Assembly (NCBI GenBank): GCA_028564925.1
Contig: CM053028.1
Location: 444,838,022 to 444,902,021, forward strand
Reading direction: 5' to 3'
DNA: 64,000 nucleotides
From: Lithobates sylvaticus
Taxonomy: Eukaryota; Chordata; Amphibia; Anura; Ranidae
Positions within the stretch are counted from its first letter, which is position 1. Every line of letters begins with the position of its first letter. Shown here piece by piece: positions 35,153 through 46,635 of the stretch. Under the pieces are notes generated by a model. That model did no database searches. It worked only from the letters and a program-made list of their open reading frames with translations, and had not been told where the DNA came from. The position numbers and the translations under genes were made by a program.

Positions 35153-35599
35153 GGCAGTGGTTTTGGAGGTGTGTTTGGGTCGTTATCATGTTGGAATACT
35201 GCCCTGTGTCCCAGTTTCCGAAGGGAGTTGATCATGCTCTGCTTCAGTATGTCACAGTACATGTTGGCATTCATGATTCCCTCAATGAACTGTAGCTCCC
35301 CAGTGCTGGCAGCACTCATGCAGCCCCAGACCATGACACATCCACGACCATGCTTGACTGTAGGCAAGACACACTTGTCTTTGTATTCATCTTGTTACCG
35401 CCACACACGCTCGACACCATCTGAACCAAATAAGTTTATCTTGGCCTCATCAGACCACAGGACATGGTTCTAGTAATCCATGTCCTTAGTCTGCTTGTCT
35501 TGCGGGCTTTCTTGTGCATCATCTTTAGAAGAGGCTTTCTTCTAGGATGACAGCCATGCAGACCAATTTGATGCAGTGTGCAGCGTATGGTCTGAACAC

Positions 35600-35894
35600 T
35601 GACAGGCTGACCCCTTCAATCTCTGCAGCAATGTTGGCAGCACTCATACGTCTATTTCCCAAAGACAATCTCTGGATATGAAGCTGAGCACGTGCACTCA
35701 ACTTCTTTGATCGACCATGGCAAGGCCTGTTCTGAGTGGAACCTGTCCTGTTAAACCGCTGTATGGTCTTGGCCATCGTGCTGCAGCTCAGTTTCAGGGT
35801 CTTGGCAATCTTCTTATAGCCTAGGCCATCTTTATGTAGAGCAACAATTCTTTTTTTCAGATCCTCAGAGAGTTCTTTGCCATGAGGTGCCATG
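35600..35894 (-). pseudogene. Tc1 transposase N-terminal remnant
   Basis: From MAPHGKELSEDLK the frame covers both helix-turn-helix domains of a Tc1 transposase (KKIAKTLKLSCSTMAKTIQ, then LSARAQLHIQRLSLGN). The upstream residues in the same open frame come from terminal sequence and are not part of the protein. No continuous frame joins it to the catalytic part. Confidence 0.85.
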
Positions 35895-36258
35895 TTGAAC
35901 TTCCTGTGACCAGTATGAGATAGTGACAGCGATAACACCAAATTTAACACACCTGCTCCCCATTCACACCTGAGACCTTGTAACACTAACGAGTCACATG
36001 ACATCGGGAGGCAAAATGGCTAATTGGGCCCAATTGGGACATTTCCACTTAGGGGTGTACTCACTTTGGTTGCCAGCGGTTTAGACATTAATGGCTGTGT
36101 GCTGAGTTATTTTGAGGGGACAGCAAATTTACACTGTTATACAAGCTGTACACTCACTACTGTACATTGTAGCAAAGTGTCATTTCTTCAGTGTTGTCGC
36201 ATGAAAAGATATAATAAAATATTTACAAAAATGTGAGGGGTGTACTTACTTTTGTGAG

Positions 36259-36262
<4 letters not shown>

Positions 36263-36324
<62 letters not shown>
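36263..36324. repeat. (TG)n(TA)n microsatellite
   Basis: About 13 TG units followed by 17 TA units exactly at the transposon boundary, where the TA target duplication should be. Confidence 0.92.
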
Positions 36325-36328
<4 letters not shown>

Positions 36329-38249
36329 CAGTCGTAACAATATACAAATGGTTAGTGTTGTTATCTGGCTGGATCCCTGTCTCTCCTTGGCCAAGGAAGA
36401 CGTACGGATTCAGCAACACCTAGAAGAGAAATCAAAACAATGCAAAAGCATCCTATCCTATAGAATATCGTGCAATATGTACACAGTGATTTAAACTGGT
36501 CCTCAGCCGAGGGCAGCATGACACATGAGAACATCTTATGCATGTCTACATTATTTACATTTTTTGAAAGCAGGCCCTATTCTCTTCAAGAATGCCACCC
36601 CCTTTCATAATCAGTATAAAACTATAAACCTCAGTAATACGCTGATCCAGTCCTGACATATGTATATGAGTCCATTATGAGACGATAGTCAACCATTTGT
36701 CTATTACAGCCTATTCTAACCAACTACAGGCTCAATGTCCATTATCGGTTACTGTCCATTTTGGCTCCACTTCGAATGAACTACATTTCGCCGTAATTCC
36801 CTTTCTTCTTTAAAAAAAGGAATTCCGGGCACAGGGCATGACTGCATTTCAAGCAACATGCAGTCAGGCCAGATTGCAAGGGACCACATTTTGGGACACT
36901 GATCCCCTTGCAACAGTATCTTCAGTCTGCCCACATGGCAGCCAAAGACAGAAACTTTCTTCATTCTTTTGCAACCAATAACCTGTTGAAGTTCACAGAT
37001 CGCTCTCCAGAGTGAAACACCCCAACAACGTTAATCTTTTAGCCAACGTGGCTCAAATGATCGCTCCCTGTAACTTTCGGCAGCAATCAGTCCAGCACAG
37101 TCCTGGCGTTACAGCTTTCTGGGATTTTTCCATTAGTAACATTTTAAATGGGTGTGCAAGGTTACTGTCAGCAGAGCGTCCTTTGCATCACACAACCCAT
37201 ATTTGTAATTCACATGGTTATAGCATCGCTTCCATGAGACTTCACCAATAATATCTAGGATCTGGCAGTGTTACATCTTCTCCTTTGGCATTCACAGTGA
37301 CAACATGGTATTTAACATCTCGCTTGTCTGGCCTACGGTGGATAACACTGTTCAAATTGATTTTGCGGCCGTAGCCCCAGTATTCAGCGCTAAAAGGTAT
37401 TTCCCGGACGTTTTAGGTGATAATTTCAGAAAGTCCACCTTAATGGGTATTTGGAGAAATTCCTGGATGGACTCATCCACCCACTGCATTTGCTTCTCCA
37501 GGATCTCCTCTTCTGGATGAGGAGGAATGTAAGGGTATAAATACCCAAAATTTTCTGCTACTTTCTTAATGATGATCATAGACAGCCAAGGCAGGGTTTT
37601 CAGGGTCTCCGTACCCAGATAGAACCCAAGCATCTGGGGCACGCTGAACTGGATATCCAGCAACCATCTCTGGCTTACGACCTGCTTTGAAGCCTGGCAT
37701 GGGCATAATAGGCCGGGCTGCGGGAACCCATTGATTCCCTAGTAGTAGCAGGTGTTTCATCTTCCTGCACATTGCTGGTTAACTCTTCATCACTCTCTCT
37801 CCCCATTTCTCTGAGTAAGACAAAGTGTCTGAAAAGAGTTCCAATAGCTTATCAGGCGAAATGTCCGAATCTGAGATAGTCAAACACTCTTCGGCCGGCA
37901 GATAATTTCTCTTGGCTTTCGCCTTGGTTGGCACCTCTAGGTCAACTCCCCTTGTGGCCACCGGCATCACTTCCCCCACAGGCACACCATGCACCATGCT
38001 TACTGTTCACTTACCAGACCCCGGTACTTTTCTTTTGGGTAGCCCAGTCATCAACGCAAGCACCTGGCCCAGCCTCGGCCCTTGGGAGCAATTGGTGCGC
38101 TGGGTCCTGGGGTAACTGCTGTGGTAGAAGTAGCTGCTTTCTGCACAACTCGGGTGACCACCGACAAACCTTGGACACCGCTCTCCAAACATACAGCCAA
38201 TGTCATTAAGAACTATCTTCAGTGTAAAGAAAAACAAGGAGTCTTTTAA

Positions 38250-38516
38250 GTGATGGTTTGTCCCCCACGGAGCCCTGGTCTCAACATCATCGAATCTGTC
38301 AGGGATTACATGAAGAGACAGAAGGATTTGAGGCAGCCTACATCCACAGAAGATCTGTGGTTAGTTCTTCAAGATGCTTGGAACAACCTACCTGCCGAGT
38401 TCCTTCAAAAGCTGTGTGCAAGTGTACCTAGAAGAATTTATGCTGTTTTGAAGGCACATCAAATATTGATTTTATTTGGATATTTCTATTCTTTTATTTA
38501 CTTTCCATTTTGTTAA
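38250..38516 (+). pseudogene. Tc1 transposase C-terminal remnant of the outer element
   Basis: PPRSPGLNIIESVRDYMKRQ replaces the common SPDLNIIE motif, with G for the usual D. RRIYAVLKA is the normal C-terminal helix. The preceding DNA at 38175-38235 still reads as the TANVIKNYLQCKEKQG stretch, joined to the remainder through a frame change. Confidence 0.85.
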
Positions 38517-38574
38517 CTGATAAAAATAAACCATTAACACTTCTATTTCTGGAAGAATTCTTAAAGTAGAGCTC

Positions 38575-38906
38575 CACCCAAAAGGGGAAGCTCTGCTTAT
38601 TTACCTCCTCAGCTTCCACATTTAGCACCTTTTGGGGGTGGGGGCGGGTTTTGACAGGTACCCGCTCCTACTCCCGCGTGACTTTTGCCAAGGTCATCTG
38701 GAAGTTCGGCCCACCCTCCTCCTTCCCCCGCTGCCAGGTCATTAACAAAGCGCACCAGGCTTCACTGCCGGTTTCCCTTACCTGAAATCGGCTTGGGTGA
38801 AGACAACGCTGGATTCATGGACAGGTAAGTGTCCTAATATTAAAAGTCAGCAGCTATTTGAAGCTACTGACTTTAATTTTTTTCTGACGGAGCCTGGTAA
38901 TTCTCT
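38575..38906. mobile_element. TTAA-flanked MITE (AGTAGAGCTCC)
   Basis: TTAA at 38571-38574 and 38907-38910. AGTAGAGCTCCACCC is a diverged AGCGGAGTTCC end. Subterminal AAAGTCAGCAGCTA and GTAAGTGTCC are as in sister copies. Inserted in the 3' end of the outer Tc1. Confidence 0.85.
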
Positions 38907-38959
38907 TTAATTTACAGCATTTTTTCACACCTGCCTAAAACTTTTGCACAGTAGTGTAT

Positions 38960-39590
38960 ATATTGTAAAGCAAAATATATGTGTAAGCTTGAAGTGTTTT
39001 GTTTCCAGTTAGTTGTAAGCAGACTGATGGGTTAAGTCTAAAAAACTAAACTAAAATCCTTGTAAAAAAATAGTTATTACAATCCAGACTGATATAGATG
39101 AAGTAGGGACTGATGTATTGTATACTATATAGTTCAAATATTGTCAAATATCGAATACAGAGAATGGTATCTATAACAATAATTTTGATATTATTGTCGC
39201 CTTCAAAATAGTAAATTCTTTATACTGTACATTCCATGCATCAAGCAAGAGAATAGTCAGTCTAGTTTTCCACTATAGTGTTGATGCATGAATAATGGAC
39301 TGTATTTTTCCAGTGTCAGCACACGTATTTCCCACAAGGCGGTGCTTTTTACATGCAGAATAAATCTTGAAATGATGAATTCCTTGTATACAGTATATTG
39401 TATACTGTACCAGATTAAGACTTCCATGGTTTAGTAATCCACAAATGATGGACATGGCATACCTATCGGCAGGGGAGCTGCCAGCTTGTGTTCTATAAAC
39501 TTCCACATGCATGTGGTACCAAGTGTAGAATTATGGTATGTCCATAACAAAAGTTGTAAGAGATACCCTTTCCAGAGTATGATAACTCAT
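38960..39590. other. No gene seen
   Basis: AT-rich sequence without recognised element ends or coding signal. Confidence 0.4.
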
Positions 39591-39785
39591 ACGTAAAGCG
39601 TAACTTCTGCTCTTCCTCCTGCTCCTTCCCTCTCCTCTGCCACATTTGGAATATATATTTTTTTTTGGGGGGGGGCAGGTACCTAGTTTTGGTGATCCAA
39701 GCAGAAGTCCCCCCCACCCCTTTGTGCCCGCAACCTTCTGGGACACGTCACAGGTCCCAGAAGGCTATGGGGCTATTCACAAAGC
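39590..39785 (-). repeat. Fragment of the AGCGG TTAA-MITE family
   Basis: GCCACATTTGG, a G-tract, GGTACCTAG and the palindrome CTTCTGGGACACGTCACAGGTCCCAGAAGG match the internal part of 24204-24652 in reverse. Both ends lost. Confidence 0.55.
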
Positions 39786-39789
39786 ACAC

Positions 39790-40500
39790 TATCAGACTAT
39801 CGTGCTGATGCCACTGCTGCCAATTCCTTTTATACATGCCTTTTAAGCCTTTGTACATGTGAGTACTCATTTTTATATTTAATAAATTTTGTTTATTTGA
39901 CGGTATTACGCTATTTGGTCTCATCTCTCTTTGCCGGTAATACCATTGGGGATGAACCACATGCTACACTTGCCTACCATTCCATTCTGAGCTCCCATCA
40001 ACCATCGCACGTACGGTCTTGTCGTTGATCACCAGATATTGGAACCACTGCCCTCATCTGTGTATTATAAATACCACACAGCATTTTCGACTCATATGGC
40101 GTAAGCCTACCTGAGTCCACGATAGCTGGTAAGCCTCCCTTCAACTGGTGACGGAGTACATCAGACAAGCCGCACAAGTCACTTTATGTTATATTTTATT
40201 CACTCAAGTCACTATGGTGTATTATTAATGGACTTTTAACGATTAATTATTTTTCTCTTAATAGTCATTGTTTTGTTATTGTTTACACAATATCATTTGG
40301 TGATAGTTTATTTTAGTCACATTATGTTTGCAATTAGTTGGTTTCATTACCCTAAACATATTTGACGCCCTATACAGAGTTTAAAAAAAATTCTTTTTTT
40401 TTTTTTTTTAGTGATATATAATTTTATTATTATATAAGATTTCACCACACACGTTCAATAATCACAAATTGAACATTGTAAGCGCCGCACTATTTATTTA
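39790..40500. repeat. Unclassified repeat-like AT-rich region
   Basis: Holds TTTAATAAATTTTGTTTATTTGACGGTATTACG and later TTATTTATTCACGTATTCAC, phrases I associate with dispersed ranid repeats. No domain or termini seen. Confidence 0.3.
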
Positions 40501-40659
40501 TTCACGTATTCACAAAGCACAGCATGGCTCACACAGTGGGCAGCCAGCTATGAAGCCGCAAGCAATCACAGCCGGCTGCCCACAGTTAAGATGCTTGCGC
40601 CAGGAACCCCGAAGTCCGGTGAAGAATCGTTCCAGGTGAGGACAGCATTGGATCCTGGG

Positions 40660-41068
40660 ACATATGCTCATTTGGCTGTACTTATCATTTGGATCACAGG
40701 AGTGCAGATCTTTGCATTCCTGTGACCTGTTTTCAGCAGACAAGCCTGCTGACGACTGACGTCACCGAGCCGGTCCAGGCTCGGGAAAGATCGCAGCCAT
40801 ATGGTCGGGATAAGCTCACATGCCTGTACTGCTACACGGCTCAGTCTCTCTGCGAGCTGCTAAGAGCCTGAGCCAGCTGCTCTCGCCCCCTCCACAGCCC
40901 AGCACTCCAGTGAGTGCGAGGGGGGGGGAGCTCTGAGAACAGAGCGATCGGTGGTGTTTGATCGCTCGGTTCTCAGTGTTAAAGCCAGCGGGGGACAGGT
41001 GCAGCTTCGAACTGCATCCACATAGATAAGTATGATTTAAAAAGCATATAAAATCCCCTACTGCTCTT
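40660..41068. mobile_element. TTAA MITE of the GGAGAAGTA family, left end decayed
   Basis: CATTTGGCTGTACTTATC and GGATCACAGGAGTGCAG match 62030-62065. The right end CCCCTACTGCTCTT precedes TTAA at 41069-41072. Left terminal bases are missing. Confidence 0.6.
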
Positions 41069-41468
41069 TTAATCAAAGTTAGCCTAGGGATTTTAGATGT
41101 AAGCCCACAAATAGGTTCTGCAAATAAACTGTATATATTGGATAGAAGTAGTCTTCTGAATCGAAATGCATGCACAAAGCAGCCTTCAGGTTTGTATGCA
41201 GTCTATCATGCTGCAAACTGCTTCCCAGGTGGGCAAACACATGAAATAAGTCCTACTTTAATACATGTTTATTTAAAAATAAATAAATAAATAGGAATAA
41301 ACTTGAACACAGTCATTGAGGAAAATGTCCCAAAAGATAGCAGAGGAATCTGAACATGCATCTGGTGAGTCATGTGTTTACCTGCAAGTCCAGCGTATGT
41401 GTAATGGAGGGTGGAAGAGGAAGCGTCACAACACATGATAAGAAACCAGCTGGAGTTATATACACATA

Positions 41469-42054
41469 CAGGGCTTTTTTTCTTAGCGAATAGGTGCAGG
41501 AACTCCCCCTTTCTGAGTCACCTCTTTTCTCTGCCCCTACCCACCTATGAGCACCATTCCTTGTTTTCACCCCCTACCCATCTCCCAGTAATGCCTTTTT
41601 TAGAGAATACAGAACCAAGTATCATTTTATAATGTGTATGGAATTTTTATGGAATTCGGTAATGATAACAAGAAAAGCACTAAAATAGATCCCCTGCAGC
41701 CAGTAACAATAGAGTCGCCCCCCCCCCCCCCAGCAGCAATAGATTCCCCCTTCAACAATGGACCACCCGAAATTTTGTGGACCACACAAAATTCCCTTCA
41801 AGCAACAATAGGCTCTTGGCAACAACAGATCTCTCACAGCTAGCATCAATATACTTTATGGCAGCCAACAACAATAGACCCCTCCCTCAACAGTAGATCT
41901 CTCCCACCAACAACTGACCCCCAGCAATATAAGACCTCCCTAGGCAACAATAGATTCCCCACCAGAAACAGTAGACCTCCTCAGCAACAATAGACCCCAA
42001 GTGCTGGAGGTGCCAAAACTGCATTCTCCCGCGTTCCTACTGAAAAAAGCCCTG
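41469..42054. mobile_element. CAGGGCTTTTTT-ended MITE with internal minisatellite
   Basis: Ends CAGGGCTTTTTTTC and GAAAAAAGCCCTG are mirror images, with AGGAACGCGGG-like sequence inside. The centre (about 41680-42000) is a degenerate minisatellite built on CAACAATAGACC with variable spacers. The CAGGG start suggests a hAT-type element; the flanks are microsatellite, so the duplication cannot be read. Confidence 0.75.
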
Positions 42055-42058
42055 TGTG

Positions 42059-42123
<65 letters not shown>
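42055..42123. repeat. (TG)/(TA)n microsatellite
   Basis: Short TGTGTATG lead then about 29 TA units, starting at the edge of the preceding MITE. Confidence 0.92.
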
Positions 42124-42127
<4 letters not shown>

Positions 42128-42129
42128 AA

Positions 42130-42730
42130 ATGTACCAGGAGCATCATTATATTATATTCCTTATTAATAAAATTGTTGGACGCTAAGAACGCTATCTACC
42201 AAAACTGCATGACAAATATAGAAGAGAAGCACAGCAACAAGGAGGCCTTTGATAACAGCTGAGATGGGAGAAAAAGCCCATAATATAAATATAACTCTGA
42301 TGCTCCACAAAACTGGGATTTATGGCAGAGCAACAAGTAGAAAACCATTGCTAAAAAGTATAAAATAATGTAGTCCTCTTGGTGACTATCAAAAGTATGT
42401 TGGAGACGCAGCAAAACCACAAAATGGTTCTCCTGTCCTTAATTGCTTTTGATTTCCCTTGGTGTCATGATAAAACACATTTTGAACTGGTAAGCTGCAA
42501 TATATTAAAGTGTATGTCAAGGCAAAATAAAAATGATATGCAGTAAAATGAAAAACAATCCCTTGTTATATCTGTACTGCAAGGGTTAAATGCTTTTAAG
42601 TCTAGGGGTTGATAAAAGCCCTTTTACTTATTCAACCCTCCACCACCCTGCCATACGGCATTCCCCCATACTGTGGGTTGGACTGTTCCTCAACAACCCC
42701 TGTCCAGTGTAGGGCTTTGGGCCCAACAGA
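42130..42730. other. No gene seen
   Basis: AT-rich, without recognisable domains or element ends. Confidence 0.4.
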
Positions 42731-42738
42731 AAGTCTAA

Positions 42739-43073
42739 GGGCTCTTTCACACGGGGCGGATCAGTGCAGATCCGCCCCGTGGATAGCCGCTTGCTCAGCG
42801 GGGATCGCCGGAGCGATCTCCGCTGAGCAGGAAGATGACAGGTCCGTCTCTGCACTCCGTGCAGGGACGGACCTGTCAGAGCGCTGCTCTCCCCTATGGG
42901 AGATTGGGTGACGACGGACCGCAGAAACGGAGCATAGCGGGCACGGACGAGAGCGGGTGCTCATGCTCATCCGCTGACACCCGCTATCCCATAGGGATAC
43001 ATGTATGTCCGTTTTTCATCCGAAAACGGATGGATGAAAAACGGACATACGGTCCGTCCGTGTGAAAGAGCCC
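42739..43073. mobile_element. TWA-flanked MITE (GGGCTCTTT-CACAC)
   Basis: TAA at 42736-42738 and 43074-43076. Both ends begin GGGCTCTTTCACACGG. The interior has nested CpG-rich palindromes (GGTCCGTCTCTG, ATCCGTTTTTCATCC with complements). Little divergence between the ends suggests a fairly young copy. Confidence 0.92.
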
Positions 43074-43076
43074 TAA

Positions 43077-43299
43077 GGCTGGGCTCACACTTTTGCGAAT
43101 TGGATGCGGATTTCCCCACATCCAATTCATGGAGCCGGTTCACACATCTCCGGAGCGCCCTGTGCGTCCTGTGCGTCTTTTGGTCTGTTTCCGGTCCGAA
43201 TTCAGCCCAAAATTTGGGCTGAAATCTGACCTGAAACTGTGAATGGGGACGCAGCGGACCGCTGCTGTGAGCAGCTCGTGCTTCAGTGTGAACTCAACC
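43077..43299. mobile_element. TWA-flanked MITE (GGCTGGGCT-CACAC)
   Basis: Starts directly after the TAA that closes the previous element and ends GTGTGAACTCAACC before TAA at 43300-43302. The interior contains GCGAATTGGATGCGG, also present in the relative at 57958. Confidence 0.88.
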
Positions 43300-43524
43300 T
43301 AAGTGTCTGGCAGAATGATTCCTTGATTAAGTAGATATAGCTGCAGGAAGCTGAGCCTACATATGCAATGAGCAAAAGTGGCTACAGTTTAGTAAAAAAA
43401 ACAATGTACCAATACGTGCTTGGGATATGTAAAGCTGTATGCGGTGTTAAACAACATTATGGTTTTCACAGACATCGACAATGTATGCTGGCATCATAGT
43501 AATTGTAAACACTGTATTGTCTGA

Positions 43525-43903
43525 AAGTGGTTCTAAAGGCATGAAGGTTTTTTTTATCTCAATGCATTCTCTGCATTAAGGTTAAAAACCTCCTGTGATC
43601 GCCCCCCCCCCCCGTCTCAAATACTTACCTGAGTTCTAACCTGAGTTCAAACCAGCACTGCTTTATTACTCTCTCTCCCAGGCTCAGAAGCTGTCAATTA
43701 AATCCTGTGAGCCACATAGCCTGGCTCGGGAGCAAGTCCGCATGACTGCCCCCATAGCAAGCGGTTTGGTATAGGGGCAGACACAGAAGAGGAGGACCCC
43801 AGGAGAGGAGGTTTGGGGCCGCTCTGTGCAATAGTATTGCGCAGAGCAAGTAAGTATAACATGTTTATTATTTTAATATAAAAAAATAGCTTTACAAACC
43901 ACT
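43525..43903. mobile_element. TTAA-type MITE (AAGTGGTTCTAAAGGC)
   Basis: Left AAGTGGTTCTAAAGG after CTGA (mutated TTAA). Right TACAAACCACT before TTAA. Close relative of 58465-58883, sharing AAACCTCCTGTG, TACTTACCTGAG and GCTCTGTGCAATAG. No gene. Confidence 0.75.
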
Positions 43904-43909
43904 TTAAAA

Positions 43910-44630
43910 GTAAAAAAAAAGGGGTGCACAATAACAATTCAAAGCCAAACCTTACATTCTGCTAATACCCTCCCATCCGTGTACCACCAATTATTCCTAA
44001 GACATTCAAAATATAGACTTATGTATGTGTTTGTTAAAAATTGTCTAGCACCAGGATAGCAGGATAGTACATGAACACTTGAATAGACAGCAAATGGAAA
44101 GAGACAAGACAAGTTTTACCTTGCAATAAACATTAGAGTGTAATATCTGAGAGATAATAGCCGCAAATATTGTTCAGTGGCAGGACAGTATGTAAACAGC
44201 TTGGTTAGGCTGCGGTGTAAGAGGGAGAGATGAGGCAGGTTTTATATTGAAATAGGCTGTTTATAACTATTGGGGGGGGGGGGGGGGGCATCCAACTGAT
44301 ACACAAGAATATGTAGTCCATCACACTGCAGCCCATAGTAATTTAGCACAGTATAGCAACTAACTCTCCCTACATAGACTGTTATCCCTCCCTAAAGTAC
44401 TCCAACACACAATGACAAATGGCTTCTTCCAATCAACCCTTTTATAGTGAGGGGGCTGGCACATAACAAAACCCCTATTATTGGCCCTTCTAAGTTAGCT
44501 GACCCAAGCTCAGTGACCAGGCAGTTCATTATGATTACAAAGAAATAAGTACACCGAATTTTACTATTAATTCCATTGCTTCAAACCCATTGTAGTTATC
44601 CCTGCTTATCTTTATAGAGGTTCCTGTCAC
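43910..44630. other. No gene seen
   Basis: Includes two loosely similar blocks (AGGATAGTA...GACAAGTTTTA and AGGACAGTA...GGCAGGTTTTA) and a 16-base G tract near 44273. Confidence 0.4.
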
Positions 44631-44633
44631 TTA

Positions 44634-44967
44634 GGCCGGCCAAACACAGTTCGAATCACGGCCGAATCAGCAAGAAACGGACGAGATTCTAACCATTAAT
44701 GGGCAGGCTGAATGTACCAAGTTGATCGATCGATCAACTCGGGTACAACCAGCCTGCCATATTCTCTCGCGATTATCGCTAGTGGCTGCTATAGCCGCTA
44801 GCGATAATCACTGTCTTCTCCCGGCGGGGATGGCTTCCCCCACCCCCCATCGGGAGCAGACAATTACTCGGCAGGAGGGATTTCCCTGTCAGCACTGTCT
44901 GTGTTGATGGGGGAATCGTGCAAATTTCTTTCCCACATCCTGTCATTTACACCATGTATGGCCAGCC
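44634..44967. mobile_element. TWA-flanked MITE (GGCCGGCCA-AACAC)
   Basis: TTA at 44631-44633 and TAA at 44968-44970. The right end reverse-complements to GGCTGGCCATACAT. Interior palindromes: AGTTGATCGATCGATCAACT and GATTATCGCTAGTGGCTGC with its complement. Confidence 0.82.
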
Positions 44968-45536
44968 TAACTCAAATCTTTGACACCAAAGGGCCATAAT
45001 GGCAGCCAAGCAACTAGCATATCCAATCCAGCCTTTGTTTTCCTCATAAGAGGTCTTCTAGTGATTTAACCACTTCAGCCCCGGACCATTTGGCAGCCAA
45101 AGGACCAGAGGTCTTTTTTCAATTTCGCACTGCACTACTTTAACTGGTAATTGCGCGGTCATGCAATTTTGTAACCAAACGAAATTTGCGTCCTTTTCTT
45201 CCCACAAATAGAGCTTTCTTTTGATGGTATTTGATTGCCTCTGTGATTTTTATTTTTTTGCGATATAAACGAAAAAAAAAGAGCGAAAATTTTTGAAAAA
45301 AAAAGAGATTTTCTACTTTTTGTTATAAAAAAAATCTAATAAACTGAATTTTAGTCAAACATTTGGGCCAAAATGTATTCAGCCACATGTCTTTAGTAAA
45401 ACAAAAAAAAAAAAAAAAAAAAATGCCAATAAGCGTATATTTATTGGTTTGCGCAAAAGTTATAGCGTCTACAAACTAGAGTACATTTTCTGGAATTTAC
45501 ACCGCTTTTAATTTATGACTGCCTATTTCATTTCTT

Positions 45537-46635
45537 GAGGTGCTAAAATGGCAGAGAAGTACAAAACCCCCCCAAATGACCCCATTTTGGAAAGTAGACA
45601 CCCCAAGCTATTTGCTGAGAGGCATGTTGAGCCATTGAATATTTTTTTTTTTAGTCCCAAGTGATTGAATAAAGACAAAAATAAAAAAGATTTTTTTTTT
45701 TTTCAAAAAGTTGTCACTAAATGATATATTGCTCACACATGCCATAGTTATATGTGGAATTGCACCCCAAAATACATTTTGCTGCTTCTCCTGAGTATGG
45801 GGATACCACATGTGTGGGACTTTTTGGGAGCCTAGCCGCGTACGGGGCCCCGAAACCCAAACACCGCCTTCAGGATTTCTAAGGGTGCAAATTTTTGATT
45901 TCACTCCTCACTACCTATCACAGTTTCGAAGGCCATAAAATGCCAAAATAGCACAAAACCCCCCCAAATGACCCCATTTTGGAAAGTAGACACCCCAAGC
46001 TATTTGTTGAGAGGCATGGTGAGTATTTTACAGCTCTCATTTGTTTTTGAAAATGAAGAAAGTAAAGAAAAAAATTTTTTTTTTTTTCTTTTTTCAATTT
46101 TCAAAACTTTGTGACAAAAAGCGAGATCTGCAAAATACTCACAATACCTCTCAGCAAATAGCTTGGGGTGTCTACTTTCCAAAATGGGGTCATTTTGGGG
46201 GGTTTTATGCCATCTGGGCATTCCATGGCCTCCGAAACTGTGATTGGCAGTGAGAAGTGAAATAAAAAAATTACACCCTTAGAAAGCCTGAAGGCGGTGA
46301 TTGGTTTTTGGGGTTCCGTACGCAGCTAGGCTCCCAAAAAGTCCCACACATGTGGTATCCCCGTACTCAGGAGAAGCAACAGAATGTATTTTGGGGTGTA
46401 TTTCTACATATGCCCATGACATGTTTGAGCAATATATCATTTAGTGACAACTTTTTGTAAAAAAAATATATATATTTTTTTTTTTTTCATTATTCAATCT
46501 CTTGGGACAAAAAAAAAAAAATATTTAATGGGCTCAACATTGCTCTCATCAAATAGCTTGGGGTGTCTACTTTCCAAAATGGGGTCATTTGGGGGGGGTT
46601 TGAACTGTCCTGGCATTTTATGCACAACATTTAGA
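45537..46635. repeat. Foldback with arms of about 540 bp
   Basis: The sequence is an extended inverted repeat centred near 46080. Segments such as CCCCAAATGACCCC, GACACCCCAAGCTATTTG, CACTAAATGATATATTGC, CTTCTCCTGAGTATGG and GGAGCCTAGC in the left arm recur as complements, in reverse order, in the right arm. Each arm also carries the block ATGACCCCATTTTGGAAAG twice, so it occurs four times. The arms differ by scattered substitutions and A/T-tract lengths. Confidence 0.85.

Larger units (their letters stand above)
34682..36264 (-). mobile_element. Tc1-type transposon nested in the retroelement
   Basis: Left TA at 34680-34681; the right duplication has become TG. Ends CAGTATCTCACAAAAGTGAGTAC and its mirror. 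The - strand carries a degenerate transposase: start MAPHGKELSEDLKKRIV with a helix-turn-helix (GLGYKKIAKTLKLS) near 35890-35760, HDNDPN at 35180, and SPDLNPIENLWGILK at 35110. The right end has grown a (TG)n(TA)n microsatellite. Confidence 0.92.
33382..38175 (-). mobile_element. Broken LTR retroelement fossil
   Basis: Sits inside the 33307 Tc1 in reverse orientation. One LTR of about 1034 bp (33382-34415) is recognisable, with TGTAGC...GCTACA ends. A purine-rich stretch next to it (complement of 34416-34428) is the expected polypurine tract, so this is the 3' LTR and the interior lies to the right. The interior is interrupted by the Tc1 at 34682-36264. Remnants of coding on the - strand at about 37350-38000 are not assigned to a family. 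The copy is incomplete, with several breaks, and is older than the Tc1 inside it. Family unassigned, possibly gypsy-like. The right boundary is approximate. Confidence 0.55.
33307..38956 (+). mobile_element. Outer Tc1-type transposon, split by later insertions
   Basis: TA at 33305-33306 and 38957-38958 flank CAGTACTGTGCAAAAGTTTTAGGCAGGTGTGA and its mirror at the right. The transposase C-terminus is readable on the + strand at about 38175-38460, including SPGLNIIESV (catalytic E region) and PAEFLQKLCASVPRRI. Between the two ends lie a broken LTR retroelement, which holds another Tc1, and a MITE at 38575-38906. Confidence 0.88.
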
